Source: Alphaproteobacteria bacterium HGW-Alphaproteobacteria-18 (GTDB lineage Bacteria; Pseudomonadota; Alphaproteobacteria; Caulobacterales; Hyphomonadaceae). Taken from it: a DNA stretch of 64,000 bases. The position numbers and the translations under genes are program-made. Where the stretch lies: NCBI GenBank assembly GCA_002841155.1, contig PHEH01000003.1:124001-188000 (forward strand), read 5' to 3'. Every line of letters starts with the position of its first letter. Position 1 is the first letter of the stretch. Positions 25,706 through 38,531 of the stretch are shown in pieces. The notes beneath the pieces are model-generated. The model saw only the letters and a list, made by a program, of their open reading frames with translations, searched no databases and was not told the origin of the DNA.

Positions 25706-26520
25706 TATCGGTCTCCTGTTCTGATTTTTTCAGCCGCTAGCCGGAACGCGACCTGCTCTATGCGCTCGAGAAGCGGTCTCAGGGTGGCGCGCAGCTGCCT
25801 GGCCTTCTGCTCATCAAAAGCGAATGGCGCCGTTTCGGTTGCGAGATAGGCGTTCTGCGCAATTTCCATCTGGATGGCGTGAACGCCCCTGGCCGGGACG
25901 CCATAATGGCGGGTTGTCCAGCCGCCCCGGAAACGCCCGTTTACGACACAGGTGTAGGGGGCTGCTTCACACAGTTCAGCCACAGCATTTTCGAAAGCCG
26001 GCGCGCAGGTCACGCCATTGTTGGTGCCGATGTTCAGATCGGGCAAAATCCCCTTAAACAGTAAGGGCGCAACCGAACGGATGGAGTGGCAGTCGTAAAC
26101 GACAGCTATCCCCTGCGATCCGCGGACCCGTTCAATCTCCCTCGAGAGCGCATGGTGGTAGGGTCTATGATACCGCTCGCGGCGCGTCTCGATCTCAAGC
26201 GCCGACGGGGGGAGTTTCCAGATCGGCTCATTGTCGAATGTCGTGAGCGGGACAAGCCCGGTTGTATACTGGCCAGGATAGAGGCTTGCGCCGGACGGGT
26301 CCCGGTTGGCGTCCACAACATACCGGTGAAAATTTGCCCGCACAATAGTCGCGCCAGGCAGCAAGCCTTCATACAACCGGTCGACATACCAGTCGGTATC
26401 GACGAGGCGCAGACCGCAGGGATTGAGTTGCAGGCCCACCTCCTCCGGCAGCCAGGTGCCACTATGGGGCAGGCTGAGGATAACCGGCCCGTCGCCGCGC
26501 GTGACGGTAACGGGCGTCAC
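25705..26520 (-). CDS. hutG: N-formylglutamate deformylase
   Basis: 271 residues starting at a GTG that overlaps the hutH stop (GTGA at 26520-26517). The upstream in-frame ATG at 26646 would place 40 residues inside hutH and is rejected. The protein begins [23 protein letters not shown] holds the metal-binding His, and the [11 protein letters not shown] block and [13 protein letters not shown] near the end are family hallmarks. It hydrolyses N-formylglutamate to glutamate and formate and is paired with HutF in the five-step histidine route. Confidence 0.92.
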   Translation of the reverse strand: MTPVTVTRGDGPVILSLPHSGTWLPEEVGLQLNPCGLRLVDTDWYVDRLYEGLLPGATIVRANFHRYVVDANRDPSGASLYPGQYTTGLVPLTTFDNEPIWKLPPSALEIETRRERYHRPYHHALSREIERVRGSQGIAVVYDCHSIRSVAPLLFKGILPDLNIGTNNGVTCAPAFENAVAELCEAAPYTCVVNGRFRGGWTTRHYGVPARGVHAIQMEIAQNAYLATETAPFAFDEQKARQLRATLRPLLERIEQVAFRLAAEKIRTGDR

Positions 26521-28058
26521 TGGCTGCCCCCCAGGGTCAGGGGCGTGACATCTTTCATAACACTCAAGGCATCGGTTTCGTGGACGAGCGTTTTCAGGAC
26601 CGCAATGTCCCCGGAGACGATGCGGTCTTCGCCAAGCGGCGCGCAATGGGTCCGGATGGTTGCTATGGCTGATTTCAGCCGGTCACTTGTTTCCAGAGGC
26701 GCCCGCAGTTCAACGCCCTGCGCACCGGCCATCGCTTCAATGGCCAGTATTCCGGCAAGGTTCTCGTTCATCTCGAGCAAACGCCGCGCTGCATGACAGG
26801 CCATGGAGACGTGGTCTTCCTGATTTGCGGATGTGGGGGTGGAATCGACTGAGCGCGGATTTGCAAGCGCCTTGTTCTCACTCATCAGCGCCGCGGACGT
26901 TACCTCAGCGATCATCAGGCCGGAGTTCAGCCCCGGCTCAGGCGTGAGGAACGCGGGCAGTTTGTGATTCAGTGCGGGGTCAACCAGAAGCGCAATGCGC
27001 CGCTGCGAAATGGCACCAATCTCTGAGATCGCCAGCGCGATCTGGTCTGAGGCAAAGGCGACCGGCTCAGCATGGAAGTTTCCCCCCGAGACGATGGACC
27101 CATCCTCCAGGGTGAGCGGATTGTCCGTTGCCGCGTTGGCCTCAATCTCCAGCGTCCTGGCAGCCTGACGGAGGAGATCAATACACGCGCCCGCCACCTG
27201 GGGCTGGCATCGCAAACAATAGGGATCCTGCACGCGCTCGTCGCCGGTCGTGTGACTGGACAGTATGCTCGAGCCCTGAAGGAGTTCGCGCAGGCGCCGG
27301 GCCGTATCAATCTGGCCGCGATGCCCGCGCAGTTCGTGAATCTCGGCGCGGAAAGGCGCAGCTGATCCCATTGCCGCATCCAGAGACAGAGCGCAGGTTG
27401 TCAAGGATGCCGTTGCCAGCCGCCAGGCGCCGAACAGTCCGGCAAGCGCCAGCGCTGTGGAGACCTGTGTGCCATTGATCATGGCCAGGCCTTCCTTGGG
27501 ATAAAGGGTGAGCGGGGTGAGGCCTTCAGCGGCGAGGGCTTCGCGGGCCGGCATGCGTGTGCCCCGAAGCCAGACCTCCCCCTCACCGATGAGCGCCGCC
27601 GTCATATGCGCCAGGGGGGCGAGATCCCCCGAAGCGCCCACAGACCCCTGCGACGGAACGACCGGCAGGATCTCACGCGCCAGGAATGTCTCAATCGCTT
27701 CCACCACTTCCCAGCGGACACCTGAGGCCCCCCGCCCGAACGAGAGTAGTTTCAGCGCGAGCGCCAGCCGCGTCACCTCCGGCGACAGGGGCGCACCGGT
27801 TCCGGCACAATGAGAGAGGATAAGGTTGCGCTGCAACTGCCTGTTGTCTTCCGGGCGGATGCGCACGGAGGCAAGCTTGCCAAATCCCGTGTTGACCCCG
27901 TAAATCGCCGCCTCGCTGCGGGCTGCCGCCTCGATAACTGCCGCAGATTCTCTCACCGCAGGCTCTGCGCTGCGGGAAAGGACCAGCGGCCCACGGCTCC
28001 TGAAGATCGCTTCAAGGTCAGCAAGCGACGTGCTCGCAGGCTTCAACTGGAAAGTCAT
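26517..28058 (-). CDS. hutH: Histidine ammonia-lyase
   Basis: 513 residues. The MIO prosthetic group forms from A142-S143-G144 in [15 protein letters not shown], the numbering known from the Pseudomonas enzyme; [11 protein letters not shown] (about 63-73) supplies the catalytic Tyr. It deaminates histidine to urocanate. Its start overlaps the hutI stop by four bases (ATGA) and its stop overlaps the hutG GTG. Confidence 0.96.
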   Translation of the reverse strand: MTFQLKPASTSLADLEAIFRSRGPLVLSRSAEPAVRESAAVIEAAARSEAAIYGVNTGFGKLASVRIRPEDNRQLQRNLILSHCAGTGAPLSPEVTRLALALKLLSFGRGASGVRWEVVEAIETFLAREILPVVPSQGSVGASGDLAPLAHMTAALIGEGEVWLRGTRMPAREALAAEGLTPLTLYPKEGLAMINGTQVSTALALAGLFGAWRLATASLTTCALSLDAAMGSAAPFRAEIHELRGHRGQIDTARRLRELLQGSSILSSHTTGDERVQDPYCLRCQPQVAGACIDLLRQAARTLEIEANAATDNPLTLEDGSIVSGGNFHAEPVAFASDQIALAISEIGAISQRRIALLVDPALNHKLPAFLTPEPGLNSGLMIAEVTSAALMSENKALANPRSVDSTPTSANQEDHVSMACHAARRLLEMNENLAGILAIEAMAGAQGVELRAPLETSDRLKSAIATIRTHCAPLGEDRIVSGDIAVLKTLVHETDALSVMKDVTPLTLGGSQ

Positions 28059-29266
28059 CGACCCCTCATATCCGTGATGCGCCGGTTCAGGGGCGAGCCG
28101 CCGATACGGCAGGCAAGTTGTGCTGGATGTGTCAGGTTCCAGACCGCAAGTTCAGCCCTTGCACCCCGATCAATCGTGCCAAACTCACCGGCTAGTCCCA
28201 GAGCCCGCGCTGCCGCCCGCGTCGTACCGACCAGTGCCTCTTCGGGTGTCAGGCGGAAAAGCGTGCATGCCATGTTCATCGCTGTCAGCAGGGAAGATAT
28301 CGGCGACGTCCCCGGATTGCAGTCGGTCGAGACAGCCAGCTCGACACCGGCCGCACGCAGCGCCCCGACTGGGGGCAGACGGGTTTCGCGCAGCATATAG
28401 TATGCTCCCGGCAGCAGCACTGCGACCGTTCCTGCGCTGGCCAGACCGGAAGCTTCCTCCGGAGCAAGATGCTCAAGATGATCGACAGACAGAGCTCCAT
28501 AGGACGCGGCCAGCAAGGCGCCCTTCTGGTCCGACAATTGTTCTGCGTGAAGTTTTACCGGGACCCCCAGCCGCCTTGCCTCGTCAAAGACGCGTGATAT
28601 CTGCGCGGGCGAGAAAGCAATGGTTTCACAGAAGCCGTCGACCATATCGACCAGCCCCTGTGCAGCCGCCAGCCTCAGCCCCGGAATCACAACGGAGTCG
28701 ATGAAGGCATCCTGGTCTCCATCGAAATCCTTTGGCACGGCATGGGCCGCGAGCCAGGTTGTGATGACCTTTACCGGCCGCAGGTTCTGAATTTCCCTCG
28801 CGATCCTGAGCATGCGGATTTCATTGCCGATTGTCAGTCCGTAGCCTGACTTTATCTCTATGACAGCGACGCCTTCTGCGATCAGGTCGTCGACGCGCAC
28901 CAGAGACTGCGCGAGCAGGTCCTCATCACTGGCCGCGCGTGTCGCCAGCACCGTGGCATGAATGCCTCCCCCGCTCCGGGCGATGTCTTCATAACTCGCT
29001 CCCAGGAGGCGCATCTCGAATTCAGCCGACCTGTCCCCGGCATGAACGAGGTGGGTGTGGCAATCGATCAGCGCCGGGGTAACAAGACGCCCGCCAAGGT
29101 CTACTGCCTCAAGGCCTTCAGCGCCAGCGGGAAGCCTCGCGGACTGCCCCACCCAGGTGATCTGCCCCGCCCGGGTCATGAAGGCGCCGTCCTCGATGAA
29201 ACCGTACGGCGCCCCACCACTCCGCATCGTCGCCAGAGAACAATGAGTGAAGAGTTTTTGAGTCAT
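28055..29266 (-). CDS. hutI: Imidazolonepropionase
   Basis: 403-residue amidohydrolase that hydrolyses 4-imidazolone-5-propionate to N-formiminoglutamate. Metal-site motifs [12 protein letters not shown] (about 68-79), [17 protein letters not shown] and [10 protein letters not shown] appear in the family order. First gene of the hutIHGU operon, divergent from hutF, with the operator-like palindrome in the 82-bp gap. Confidence 0.95.
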   Translation of the reverse strand: MTQKLFTHCSLATMRSGGAPYGFIEDGAFMTRAGQITWVGQSARLPAGAEGLEAVDLGGRLVTPALIDCHTHLVHAGDRSAEFEMRLLGASYEDIARSGGGIHATVLATRAASDEDLLAQSLVRVDDLIAEGVAVIEIKSGYGLTIGNEIRMLRIAREIQNLRPVKVITTWLAAHAVPKDFDGDQDAFIDSVVIPGLRLAAAQGLVDMVDGFCETIAFSPAQISRVFDEARRLGVPVKLHAEQLSDQKGALLAASYGALSVDHLEHLAPEEASGLASAGTVAVLLPGAYYMLRETRLPPVGALRAAGVELAVSTDCNPGTSPISSLLTAMNMACTLFRLTPEEALVGTTRAAARALGLAGEFGTIDRGARAELAVWNLTHPAQLACRIGGSPLNRRITDMRGR

Positions 29267-29314
29267 CTGTCAGCCGATCTTTTACTTGATCAGTGTGTCC
29301 CGGTGATGTTTAAT

Positions 29315-29324
29315 TGTCTATACA
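29315..29324. promoter_or_regulatory. Candidate HutC operator
   Basis: TGTCTATACA lies in the hutI/hutF gap, inside the wider near-palindrome ATTGTCTA|TACATAAT (6 of 8 paired positions). HutC-type GntR regulators recognise TGTATATACA-like sites, and the hutC gene is the distal gene of one of the two operons, so urocanate-responsive repression of both sides is likely. Confidence 0.6.
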
Positions 29325-29348
29325 TAATAATTTCGGGAAACAAGACGG

Positions 29349-30716
29349 TTGAGCCAGGTTATTCACGCAAGGCAGCTCCTCGCTGCAGACGGCTGGCGAC
29401 AGGATGCCCATATTGTCATCAGCCAGGACGGACTTATTTCGGACATCGGCGAGGGGCCGGTCGCGGGCGCTGTAAGCGTCGGCGCCTTGTTGCCCGCGCC
29501 CGGCAACGCGCATTCACACAGCTTCCAGCGGGCCATGGCCGGACTTTCTGAATTTCGCGGCCCGGACCCTGAAGATAATTTCTGGACATGGCGGCGCCTG
29601 ATGTTCCGGTTTGCCGAAATTCTGACTCCAGACGATGTGGAATCGATCACAGCACACACACAGATGGAGATGCTGGAATCCGGTTATGCGTCGGTTGCCG
29701 AATTCCACTACCTTCATCAGCAGCCGGATGGATCCCCCTACGACCAGATTGATGAAATGAGCGCGCGGGTCTCTGCTGCAGCCATGCAGACAGGCATCGG
29801 CTACACTCACCTTCCCGTACTCTATATGCGGGGAGGCCTGGACGACCGGCCGCTTGGCAACGGACAAAAAAGATTTGCCTGTTCGGAAGAACAGTACGCA
29901 GACATACTCGACAGATCGAGGCATCGCCTCCTCTCGGCGCCGCCAGACTGGCGTGTCGGCGTCGCCCCACACTCGCTGCGCGCGGTCTCCCCGCAGGCCC
30001 TTGAGTTTTCTGTCAGACTTAGCGCTTCCGGGCCGATTCATATTCATATTGCCGAGCAGACAGGAGAAGTCGAAAGCGTCGTCAGGGCTTATGGCAGCCG
30101 GCCCGTCAACTGGCTGCTCGATCATGCCGATGTCGATGATCGCTGGTGTCTCGTACACGCGACGCATATGGACGACAGCGAAGTGACAGCCGCTGCCGCG
30201 CGGGGCGCTGTTGTCTGTGCCTGCCCGATAACAGAGTCCAGCCTCGGAGACGGCATACTGCGCGCTGCCGAGTATCTGCAAGCAGGGGGCGCCCTCGCCA
30301 TCGGCTCGGATTCTGTTATCCGGATTTCATTGTCAGAAGAGCTCAGGACGCTGGAACATTCACAGCGCCTTCGTGACCGCCGGCGCGTGGTACTGGCTGA
30401 TCAGGATCGGTCATGCGGCCGGTTCCTGCTCGAAATGGCAGCCGCGGGAGGAGCAAAAGCGACCGGCCGCGACGCCGGGCGAATCGAGACAGGCCGGGTG
30501 GCAGATCTTTTTGCCCTCGACATGAACGACCCCGCTCTTGAGGGCCTGTCTCAGGACCGATTGCTCGACGCCTGGATATTTGCCGGTGACGACCGGCTGA
30601 TAAGTGATGTCTGGTCGGCCGGGCGTCATGTTGTCAAACAGGGGCGTCATGTTTATCGGGACACCATCACCCAACGCTTCAATGCGACCATGAGACGATT
30701 GCGCGCCGCTATATGA
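29349..30716 (+). CDS. hutF: Formimidoylglutamate deiminase
   Basis: 455-residue amidohydrolase of the HutF type. It converts N-formiminoglutamate to N-formylglutamate and ammonia. Metal motifs NAHSHSFQRAMAG, HIHIAEQTGEVE, LVHATHMDDSE and AIGSDSVIRIS are visible. The start is TTG at 29349; no ATG in frame gives a complete N-terminus. The stop overlaps the hutC start (ATGA). Confidence 0.93.
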   Translation: MSQVIHARQLLAADGWRQDAHIVISQDGLISDIGEGPVAGAVSVGALLPAPGNAHSHSFQRAMAGLSEFRGPDPEDNFWTWRRLMFRFAEILTPDDVESITAHTQMEMLESGYASVAEFHYLHQQPDGSPYDQIDEMSARVSAAAMQTGIGYTHLPVLYMRGGLDDRPLGNGQKRFACSEEQYADILDRSRHRLLSAPPDWRVGVAPHSLRAVSPQALEFSVRLSASGPIHIHIAEQTGEVESVVRAYGSRPVNWLLDHADVDDRWCLVHATHMDDSEVTAAAARGAVVCACPITESSLGDGILRAAEYLQAGGALAIGSDSVIRISLSEELRTLEHSQRLRDRRRVVLADQDRSCGRFLLEMAAAGGAKATGRDAGRIETGRVADLFALDMNDPALEGLSQDRLLDAWIFAGDDRLISDVWSAGRHVVKQGRHVYRDTITQRFNATMRRLRAAI

Positions 30717-31408
30717 ATCCTCACCACACCCACCAGTCCCTCAGCCTGGCTATACGTAACCGGATCACGGCCGGAGAATGGCCACCGGGAACAGTGATGC
30801 CCAGCGAAACGGATCTGGCGCAGGAGTACCAATGCGCCCGGGCAACCATGAACCGGGCACTGCAGGTGCTCGCTGACTCGGGTCTGATTGAACGCAAGCG
30901 CCGCGCCGGCACACGGGTCATGCCCCTGCCCTCATCTCTGGCGAAAATCGAGATTCCGATCATCCGGCATGAAATAGAAAAGCGTGGCGCTGCCTTTGGT
31001 CACAGCATTCTGATGCGGGAAACCGCGCCTGCACCAGAGAAGGTGGCGCGTCAGCTCCACCTGCGGAAAGGGACTCGCGCGCTCCATCTCAAGACGCTTT
31101 ACCAGTCAGACCAAGAGCCCTTCGCCTATGAGGACCGCTGGGTGAACATTCAGGCCGTGCCTGCCATCTCGACGGCGCCCCTCGATGAGGTCAGCCCCAA
31201 TGAATGGCTGGTGCGGGATGTTCCCTATTCCAGCGGTTATGTAAGCTTTTCTGCCTCTGCGGCAGGTTCAGAAGAAGCAGCGGCGCTTGGCACGCGACCC
31301 GGCGCGGCCTTGTTCACCGTCAGCCGGACCACCTGGCTCGCCAACCGGTTCATCACCACGGTGACACTTTCTTACCGCCCGGGCTATCAGCTTCAGACTA
31401 AACTATGA
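30713..31408 (+). CDS. hutC: HutC-type GntR repressor of histidine utilisation
   Basis: 231 residues: a GntR winged helix (about 6-72, SLAIRNRITAGEWPPG and SETDLAQEYQCARATMNRAL) and a UTRA ligand-binding domain (about 90-228). It is coupled to hutF by a four-base overlap, the typical position of hutC. It presumably binds urocanate and controls the divergent promoters around 29315. Confidence 0.92.
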   Translation: MNPHHTHQSLSLAIRNRITAGEWPPGTVMPSETDLAQEYQCARATMNRALQVLADSGLIERKRRAGTRVMPLPSSLAKIEIPIIRHEIEKRGAAFGHSILMRETAPAPEKVARQLHLRKGTRALHLKTLYQSDQEPFAYEDRWVNIQAVPAISTAPLDEVSPNEWLVRDVPYSSGYVSFSASAAGSEEAAALGTRPGAALFTVSRTTWLANRFITTVTLSYRPGYQLQTKL

Positions 31409-31771
31409 GGAAGATCATAACATGCGGCTCTCCGGGCACGGCCCGAGCCCCAGTGGATCGAAGATATCTGGCTCGGATGTCCTGGCCTGCCGCTCAGCAG
31501 TAGTCCACCAGATTTGTTAGCCCGGCAATTTTTTGGCGCTGACCCCGACTTTAGTCCGGCCCTCATGCGACTTTTCGGGCTGGTGAGTGTATTGAGGACC
31601 ATGTTCGAATGACTGTTGAGCGAGGGCGGCCGAAATTCCGGGATAAGCATCGCAAATTGGAAGGATGGAATGGAGCGTTTGCGAAAAGAAACGTTCTACG
31701 GCGAAAATCAAGTGAACCAGTCCGATCGCACCATTCTTTACATATTAGCGTCCTTCCCGTATCCAGCCAGA
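31409..31771. other. 363-bp gap with repeat R2
   Basis: It holds the 40-bp repeat R2 (31483-31522). A plus-strand frame is open from 31616 into the following His-rich gene, but its N-terminal 52 residues look like read-through of non-coding sequence. Nothing else is recognised; the promoter of the czc region should be here. Confidence 0.5.
31483..31522 (-). repeat. Repeat R2 (copy of R1)
   Basis: Thirty-eight of 40 bases equal 11910-11949. The minus-strand reading is ANKSGGLLLSGRP. Flanks of the two copies do not match further, so only a fragment of a once larger element remains. Confidence 0.6.
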
Positions 31772-32134
31772 ATGCGCCATTTCTGGGTAGCTCTACTTTG
31801 CATCGTGTTTTCGGTGTCCGGATCAATGATCCAGGCAGCGCATACGGCAGCGCATGCACAGACACCGGCTGTCCTGGATACTCACGATAATGAAGATCAT
31901 GGGCACGATCATGCCAGTCATGACGACGATCATGGCGTTCGCATTTTCGACGCGCATCACCATGCCGAGGGCCATGCGGGCGATCATGGCGCGGAACTTC
32001 ATCTGACCGCCATCAGTGTGTCGCCTTTCTCAGCTGCCCCACCCCTGCCTGAAGCAGAGGCGAAAATCTTCTTAGCCGATTTGCAGCAACCTTCTCCGCT
32101 GCTCCCCCCTGATCCGGACCCTGATCGGGCCTGA
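31772..32134 (+). CDS. Small His-rich exported protein ahead of czc genes
   Basis: 120 residues from ATG 31772: a hydrophobic signal (MRHFWVALLCIVFSVSGSMIQA) followed by a His/Asp-rich stretch (HGHDHASHDDDHG, HHHAEGHAGDHG, about 45-75) and a Pro-rich tail. It is not a known enzyme. Such small periplasmic metal-binding proteins commonly precede czc/cus operons and may buffer Zn, Co or Cu. It lies 68 bp before czcC and probably shares its transcript. Confidence 0.6.
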   Translation: MRHFWVALLCIVFSVSGSMIQAAHTAAHAQTPAVLDTHDNEDHGHDHASHDDDHGVRIFDAHHHAEGHAGDHGAELHLTAISVSPFSAAPPLPEAEAKIFLADLQQPSPLLPPDPDPDRA

Positions 32135-32202
32135 CCCTGAGCGTCGCTGGCAAGCCTTGAGGCACGCCAGGCAACTATCCGTGGTCAGGAGCTATTCTTC
32201 TT

Positions 32203-33486
32203 ATGTCTTCCAAATTTGTAGGCCTCGCGCTCGCGATGGCTTTGTCGGGCGCTTCGGCGCAGGCACAAACTGATCCCTGCGGGGACGCACAAGCGCAGAT
32301 TGAGGTAATCCCGCTTGCACGCGCGATGCAGCTTGCCGTCGAAGCGGATCTCCGGCCTGAGCTTGCCAACGCCGAAGTCCGCGCGGCGAGAACCGAGCGC
32401 GCGATCGCGGCGCTCCGACCAGCGGATACCGTTTCGCTTGAAATCGAGGATTTCCCTGGCTCAGGCCTCGCCAGCGAAATTGATAACCTCCAGGTCACCG
32501 CCAGCTTCTCTCGTGTCTGGGAGCGCGGGGGCAAGCGCGAGGCGCGTGAAGCGCTTGCCCGCAGAGGGGTCGAAGTTGCCGGGACACGCCTTGCGGCCGC
32601 AGAATTCGAAATCCGTGGGGAAGTCGAAACACTCTATGCCGAAGCCGCGCTTGCCGAAGGCAGACTGGCCCTCGCATGTGACCAGATTGCCCTGTCGCGT
32701 GAGCTCGAAGCGGTCATCCAGCGGCGCGTCGAGGCCGCGCGAGATCCCCTTCTTGCCGGCGCGCGGGCAACCGCCGACCGCCTCCGCGCGGAAGCCGAAG
32801 CACGCCGTCACGCGGCGCAGGCTGAAAACCTCCGGGCCGCACTCGGCGCCTATTGGCTGGCCAAGGACGATTTCCGGATTGATCCGGAGTTTCTGGAAGC
32901 AAGGGTCACACCGCGCGCCTTTGATATCGCAGATCTTTCCTCTCCGGAACTCGACCGCCTTGCTACAGAACAGCTCCAATCCGCAGCGCAGATCGAACTT
33001 GAGCGCGCCGAGGCTATTCCGGATGTCACCTGGAGTGTCGGGGTCCGCAAATTAGGACTGGAAGAGGATGCCGCCGTCATTGCGGGGGCTTCAATTCCGC
33101 TTGGTACGAGCGGCCGGAGTCAGGCCGCGCTTGCCCGCGCAAGGGCTGACCAGCTCCGTTTAGAAGTCGAGGGTGAAACCCTCCGGCAGGAACTGATCCG
33201 CCGCGCCGCTGGTTATCAACGCGCTGCGCTCAGCGCGCTGGAACAGATAGAGGAGATCGACTCCGTTCTGCTGCCCGCCGCAAACGAAGCCGTCGCGCTA
33301 GCCCGCGATGGATATGCGCGCGGCGCCTTCTCCTATCTCGACATCATCAGTACCCAGAGCACGGCTAATGAGCTTCGCGAAGAACGTCTCACCCATCTGA
33401 GAACCTATGTCCTCAACGAAGCTGCGCTGGCGCGCCTGAGCCCAGCCGCACACAGACCCGCCCCCACCTCGGAGACTCCGGAATGA
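32203..33486 (+). CDS. czcC: CzcC-type outer-membrane factor
   Basis: 427 residues with a signal peptide (cleavage near ASAQA) and two TolC-like repeats forming long coiled coils, including FSRVWERGGKREAREALARR and ARADQLRLEVEGETLRQEL. It is the outer-membrane channel of a tripartite heavy-metal efflux pump. The stop overlaps the czcB ATG (ATGA). A decayed copy of its middle part lies at about 41870-41995. Confidence 0.88.
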   Translation: MSSKFVGLALAMALSGASAQAQTDPCGDAQAQIEVIPLARAMQLAVEADLRPELANAEVRAARTERAIAALRPADTVSLEIEDFPGSGLASEIDNLQVTASFSRVWERGGKREAREALARRGVEVAGTRLAAAEFEIRGEVETLYAEAALAEGRLALACDQIALSRELEAVIQRRVEAARDPLLAGARATADRLRAEAEARRHAAQAENLRAALGAYWLAKDDFRIDPEFLEARVTPRAFDIADLSSPELDRLATEQLQSAAQIELERAEAIPDVTWSVGVRKLGLEEDAAVIAGASIPLGTSGRSQAALARARADQLRLEVEGETLRQELIRRAAGYQRAALSALEQIEEIDSVLLPAANEAVALARDGYARGAFSYLDIISTQSTANELREERLTHLRTYVLNEAALARLSPAAHRPAPTSETPE

Positions 33487-34739
33487 ACCATCCCCTCAAC
33501 AGACGGGTTGCCCCCCTTGCGGCCATCTTCCTCCTTGGCTTGATTAGCGCGTGTGGCGAGCCCGGCAGGCCAGATGCGTCGGACACAGATCACGGCGAGA
33601 CGGCTGCGGAAGATTATGCCCGCGGCCCTAATAACGGACGCCTGCTTGAAGACGGAGCCTTTGCGCTCGAGATGACGATTTTTGAAACGGGCGTGCCGCC
33701 TCAGTACCGGATATACCCGTACAAGGATGGCACGCCGCTCGACCCGTCCTCTGTCGACCTGACCGTCAAGCTGCATCGCCTCGGCGGCATCGTGGACACA
33801 TTCCAGTTTGTGTCCAGGCAGGATTATCTGATGGGCGACGGGGTGGTCACCGAACCCCATTCCTTCGAAGTTGAAGTCACGGCCAATTTCGAAGGCAAAA
33901 CGCATTCCTGGCGATACGAGTCGTTTGAAGGGCGCACAACCATACCGGAAGATGTCGCGGCCGAGGCGGGTGTCGGCATTGAGACAGCAGGCCCCGGAAT
34001 CGTCCGGGACCTGCTCCTCTTATCCGGAGAGGTGTCGCTTGCCCCGTCTGCAACCTCTGCTGTGCGCGCGACCTATCCCGGCCCCGTCCGGTCCGTCAGC
34101 GTCAATGTTGGCGACCGCGTGCAGCGCGGCCAACCGCTTGCGCGGATCGAATCCTCAAGCAGCCTGCAGGAATACACCGTCACAGCCCCAAAGAACGGAA
34201 CAATCCTTGAGCGGAATACAAACGCCGGTGACGTTGCCGGCGCAGACCCACTCTTCGTGATTGCCGATCTCAGCCAGATGGAAGCTTACCTGCATGTCTT
34301 TCCGAGGGACGCGGCCCGCGTAAAAGCAGGCCAGACGGTCCGGCTCGGTGTTGCGGGCGACGAAATGATGACAGAGACCAGCATTTCGCGGTTCCTTCCG
34401 ATGGCCGGCGCGAATTCCCAGACAAGGATTGCGGTTGCCGGAATTCCGGCCGATTCCGGCTTGCAGCCCGGCATGCGCCTGATGGCAGAAGTCGTGATTG
34501 CCGAAAACGAAGTGCCGCTGACCGTCCGGGAAGCGGGCCTCCAGAGTTTTCGCGACTTTACCGTCGTCTATGCAAAGGTTGGCGACACCTACGAGGTACG
34601 CATGCTCGAACTCGGGCGCCGCGATGGCGAGCGGGTTGAAGTCCTCGCCGGCCTGCGACCCGGCGAAATCTACGTCACCGACAATTCCTTCCTCATCAAG
34701 GCCGACATCGAAAAGTCCGGCGCCAGCCACGACCATTAG
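33483..34739 (+). CDS. czcB: CzcB-type membrane-fusion lipoprotein
   Basis: 418 residues: lipoprotein leader (LGLISACG), an N-terminal domain of about 120 residues, then the barrel-sandwich halves (TYPGPVRSVSVNVGDRVQRGQPLARI and YTVTAPKNGTILERNTNAGD), with little alpha-hairpin, and C-terminal beta domains. It joins the inner-membrane pump to CzcC. The Asp/His tail SGASHDH may bind metal. Confidence 0.9.
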   Translation: MNHPLNRRVAPLAAIFLLGLISACGEPGRPDASDTDHGETAAEDYARGPNNGRLLEDGAFALEMTIFETGVPPQYRIYPYKDGTPLDPSSVDLTVKLHRLGGIVDTFQFVSRQDYLMGDGVVTEPHSFEVEVTANFEGKTHSWRYESFEGRTTIPEDVAAEAGVGIETAGPGIVRDLLLLSGEVSLAPSATSAVRATYPGPVRSVSVNVGDRVQRGQPLARIESSSSLQEYTVTAPKNGTILERNTNAGDVAGADPLFVIADLSQMEAYLHVFPRDAARVKAGQTVRLGVAGDEMMTETSISRFLPMAGANSQTRIAVAGIPADSGLQPGMRLMAEVVIAENEVPLTVREAGLQSFRDFTVVYAKVGDTYEVRMLELGRRDGERVEVLAGLRPGEIYVTDNSFLIKADIEKSGASHDH

Positions 34740-37922
<3,183 letters not shown>

Positions 37923-37926
37923 GAAA

Positions 37927-38292
37927 ATGACTTATTTCATCCTGAAGGCAGCTCTGTCAGGCGTTCTCATCGCCATCATTTCGGAGGTTGCGCGGCGGTT
38001 CCCAGGCTTCGGCGGGCTGATTGCCTCGCTCCCGCTGATTTCACTGATGGCGATCATATGGCTGTGGCAAGACACGGGCGGCGATGTCGTCCAGGTCGCA
38101 AACCACGCCCGCGCAACACTCTGGTATGTCGTGCCGAGCCTTCCTTTCTTCCTGATCCTGCCGGCACTCATGGAGAAAGGCGTGAACTTCTGGGTGTCGC
38201 TCGCGGTCGCCAGCGTCATCACGATCGGCCTTTACCTGTCGGCGATCTGGCTTTCTGGCCGGCTGGGCGTCACTTTCGGACAAGGACAATAA
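37927..38292 (+). CDS. DUF3147-family small membrane protein
   Basis: 121 residues, four hydrophobic segments, with the DUF3147-typical opening ILKAALSGVLIAIISEVARRFPGFGGLIASLPL. Function unknown. It starts four bases after the czcA stop. Members often accompany HME-RND operons in alphaproteobacteria, suggesting an accessory inner-membrane role. Confidence 0.8.
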   Translation: MTYFILKAALSGVLIAIISEVARRFPGFGGLIASLPLISLMAIIWLWQDTGGDVVQVANHARATLWYVVPSLPFFLILPALMEKGVNFWVSLAVASVITIGLYLSAIWLSGRLGVTFGQGQ

Positions 38293-38294
38293 TC

Positions 38295-38531
38295 ATGCGG
38301 ACACTGATCGTACTGACAGGCCTCGCGGCGCTAAGCGCCTGCACAACTTACCCCTATGAGATAAAACCTCTGACGACAGAGCAATATGATGCCGTTGAAA
38401 CAGTCTGTGGCCATCGGCCTGTTTCAAAGCTCAGAAGCGCTCGCTCACCGCGCGAGGTCGTCTACTCGGCCTGCCGTAACGAAACACTCAAGGCAATGCG
38501 CACACCGGAGGACCTGACTGATGCATCCTGA
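38295..38531 (+). CDS. Small putative lipoprotein
   Basis: 78 residues with a lipobox (LAALSACTT, Cys near residue 16). The mature part contains two further Cys (VCGHR and SACRN). I do not recognise a family. It lies between two membrane-protein genes, two bases after one and overlapping the next by 11 bases, so it is a real operon member rather than a chance frame. Confidence 0.65.
   Translation: MRTLIVLTGLAALSACTTYPYEIKPLTTEQYDAVETVCGHRPVSKLRSARSPREVVYSACRNETLKAMRTPEDLTDAS

Noticed and set aside
26521-26646. Upstream start for hutG at 26646
   Set aside because: It would place about 40 Arg-rich residues inside hutH; the GTG at 26520 gives the family N-terminus and a coupled overlap.
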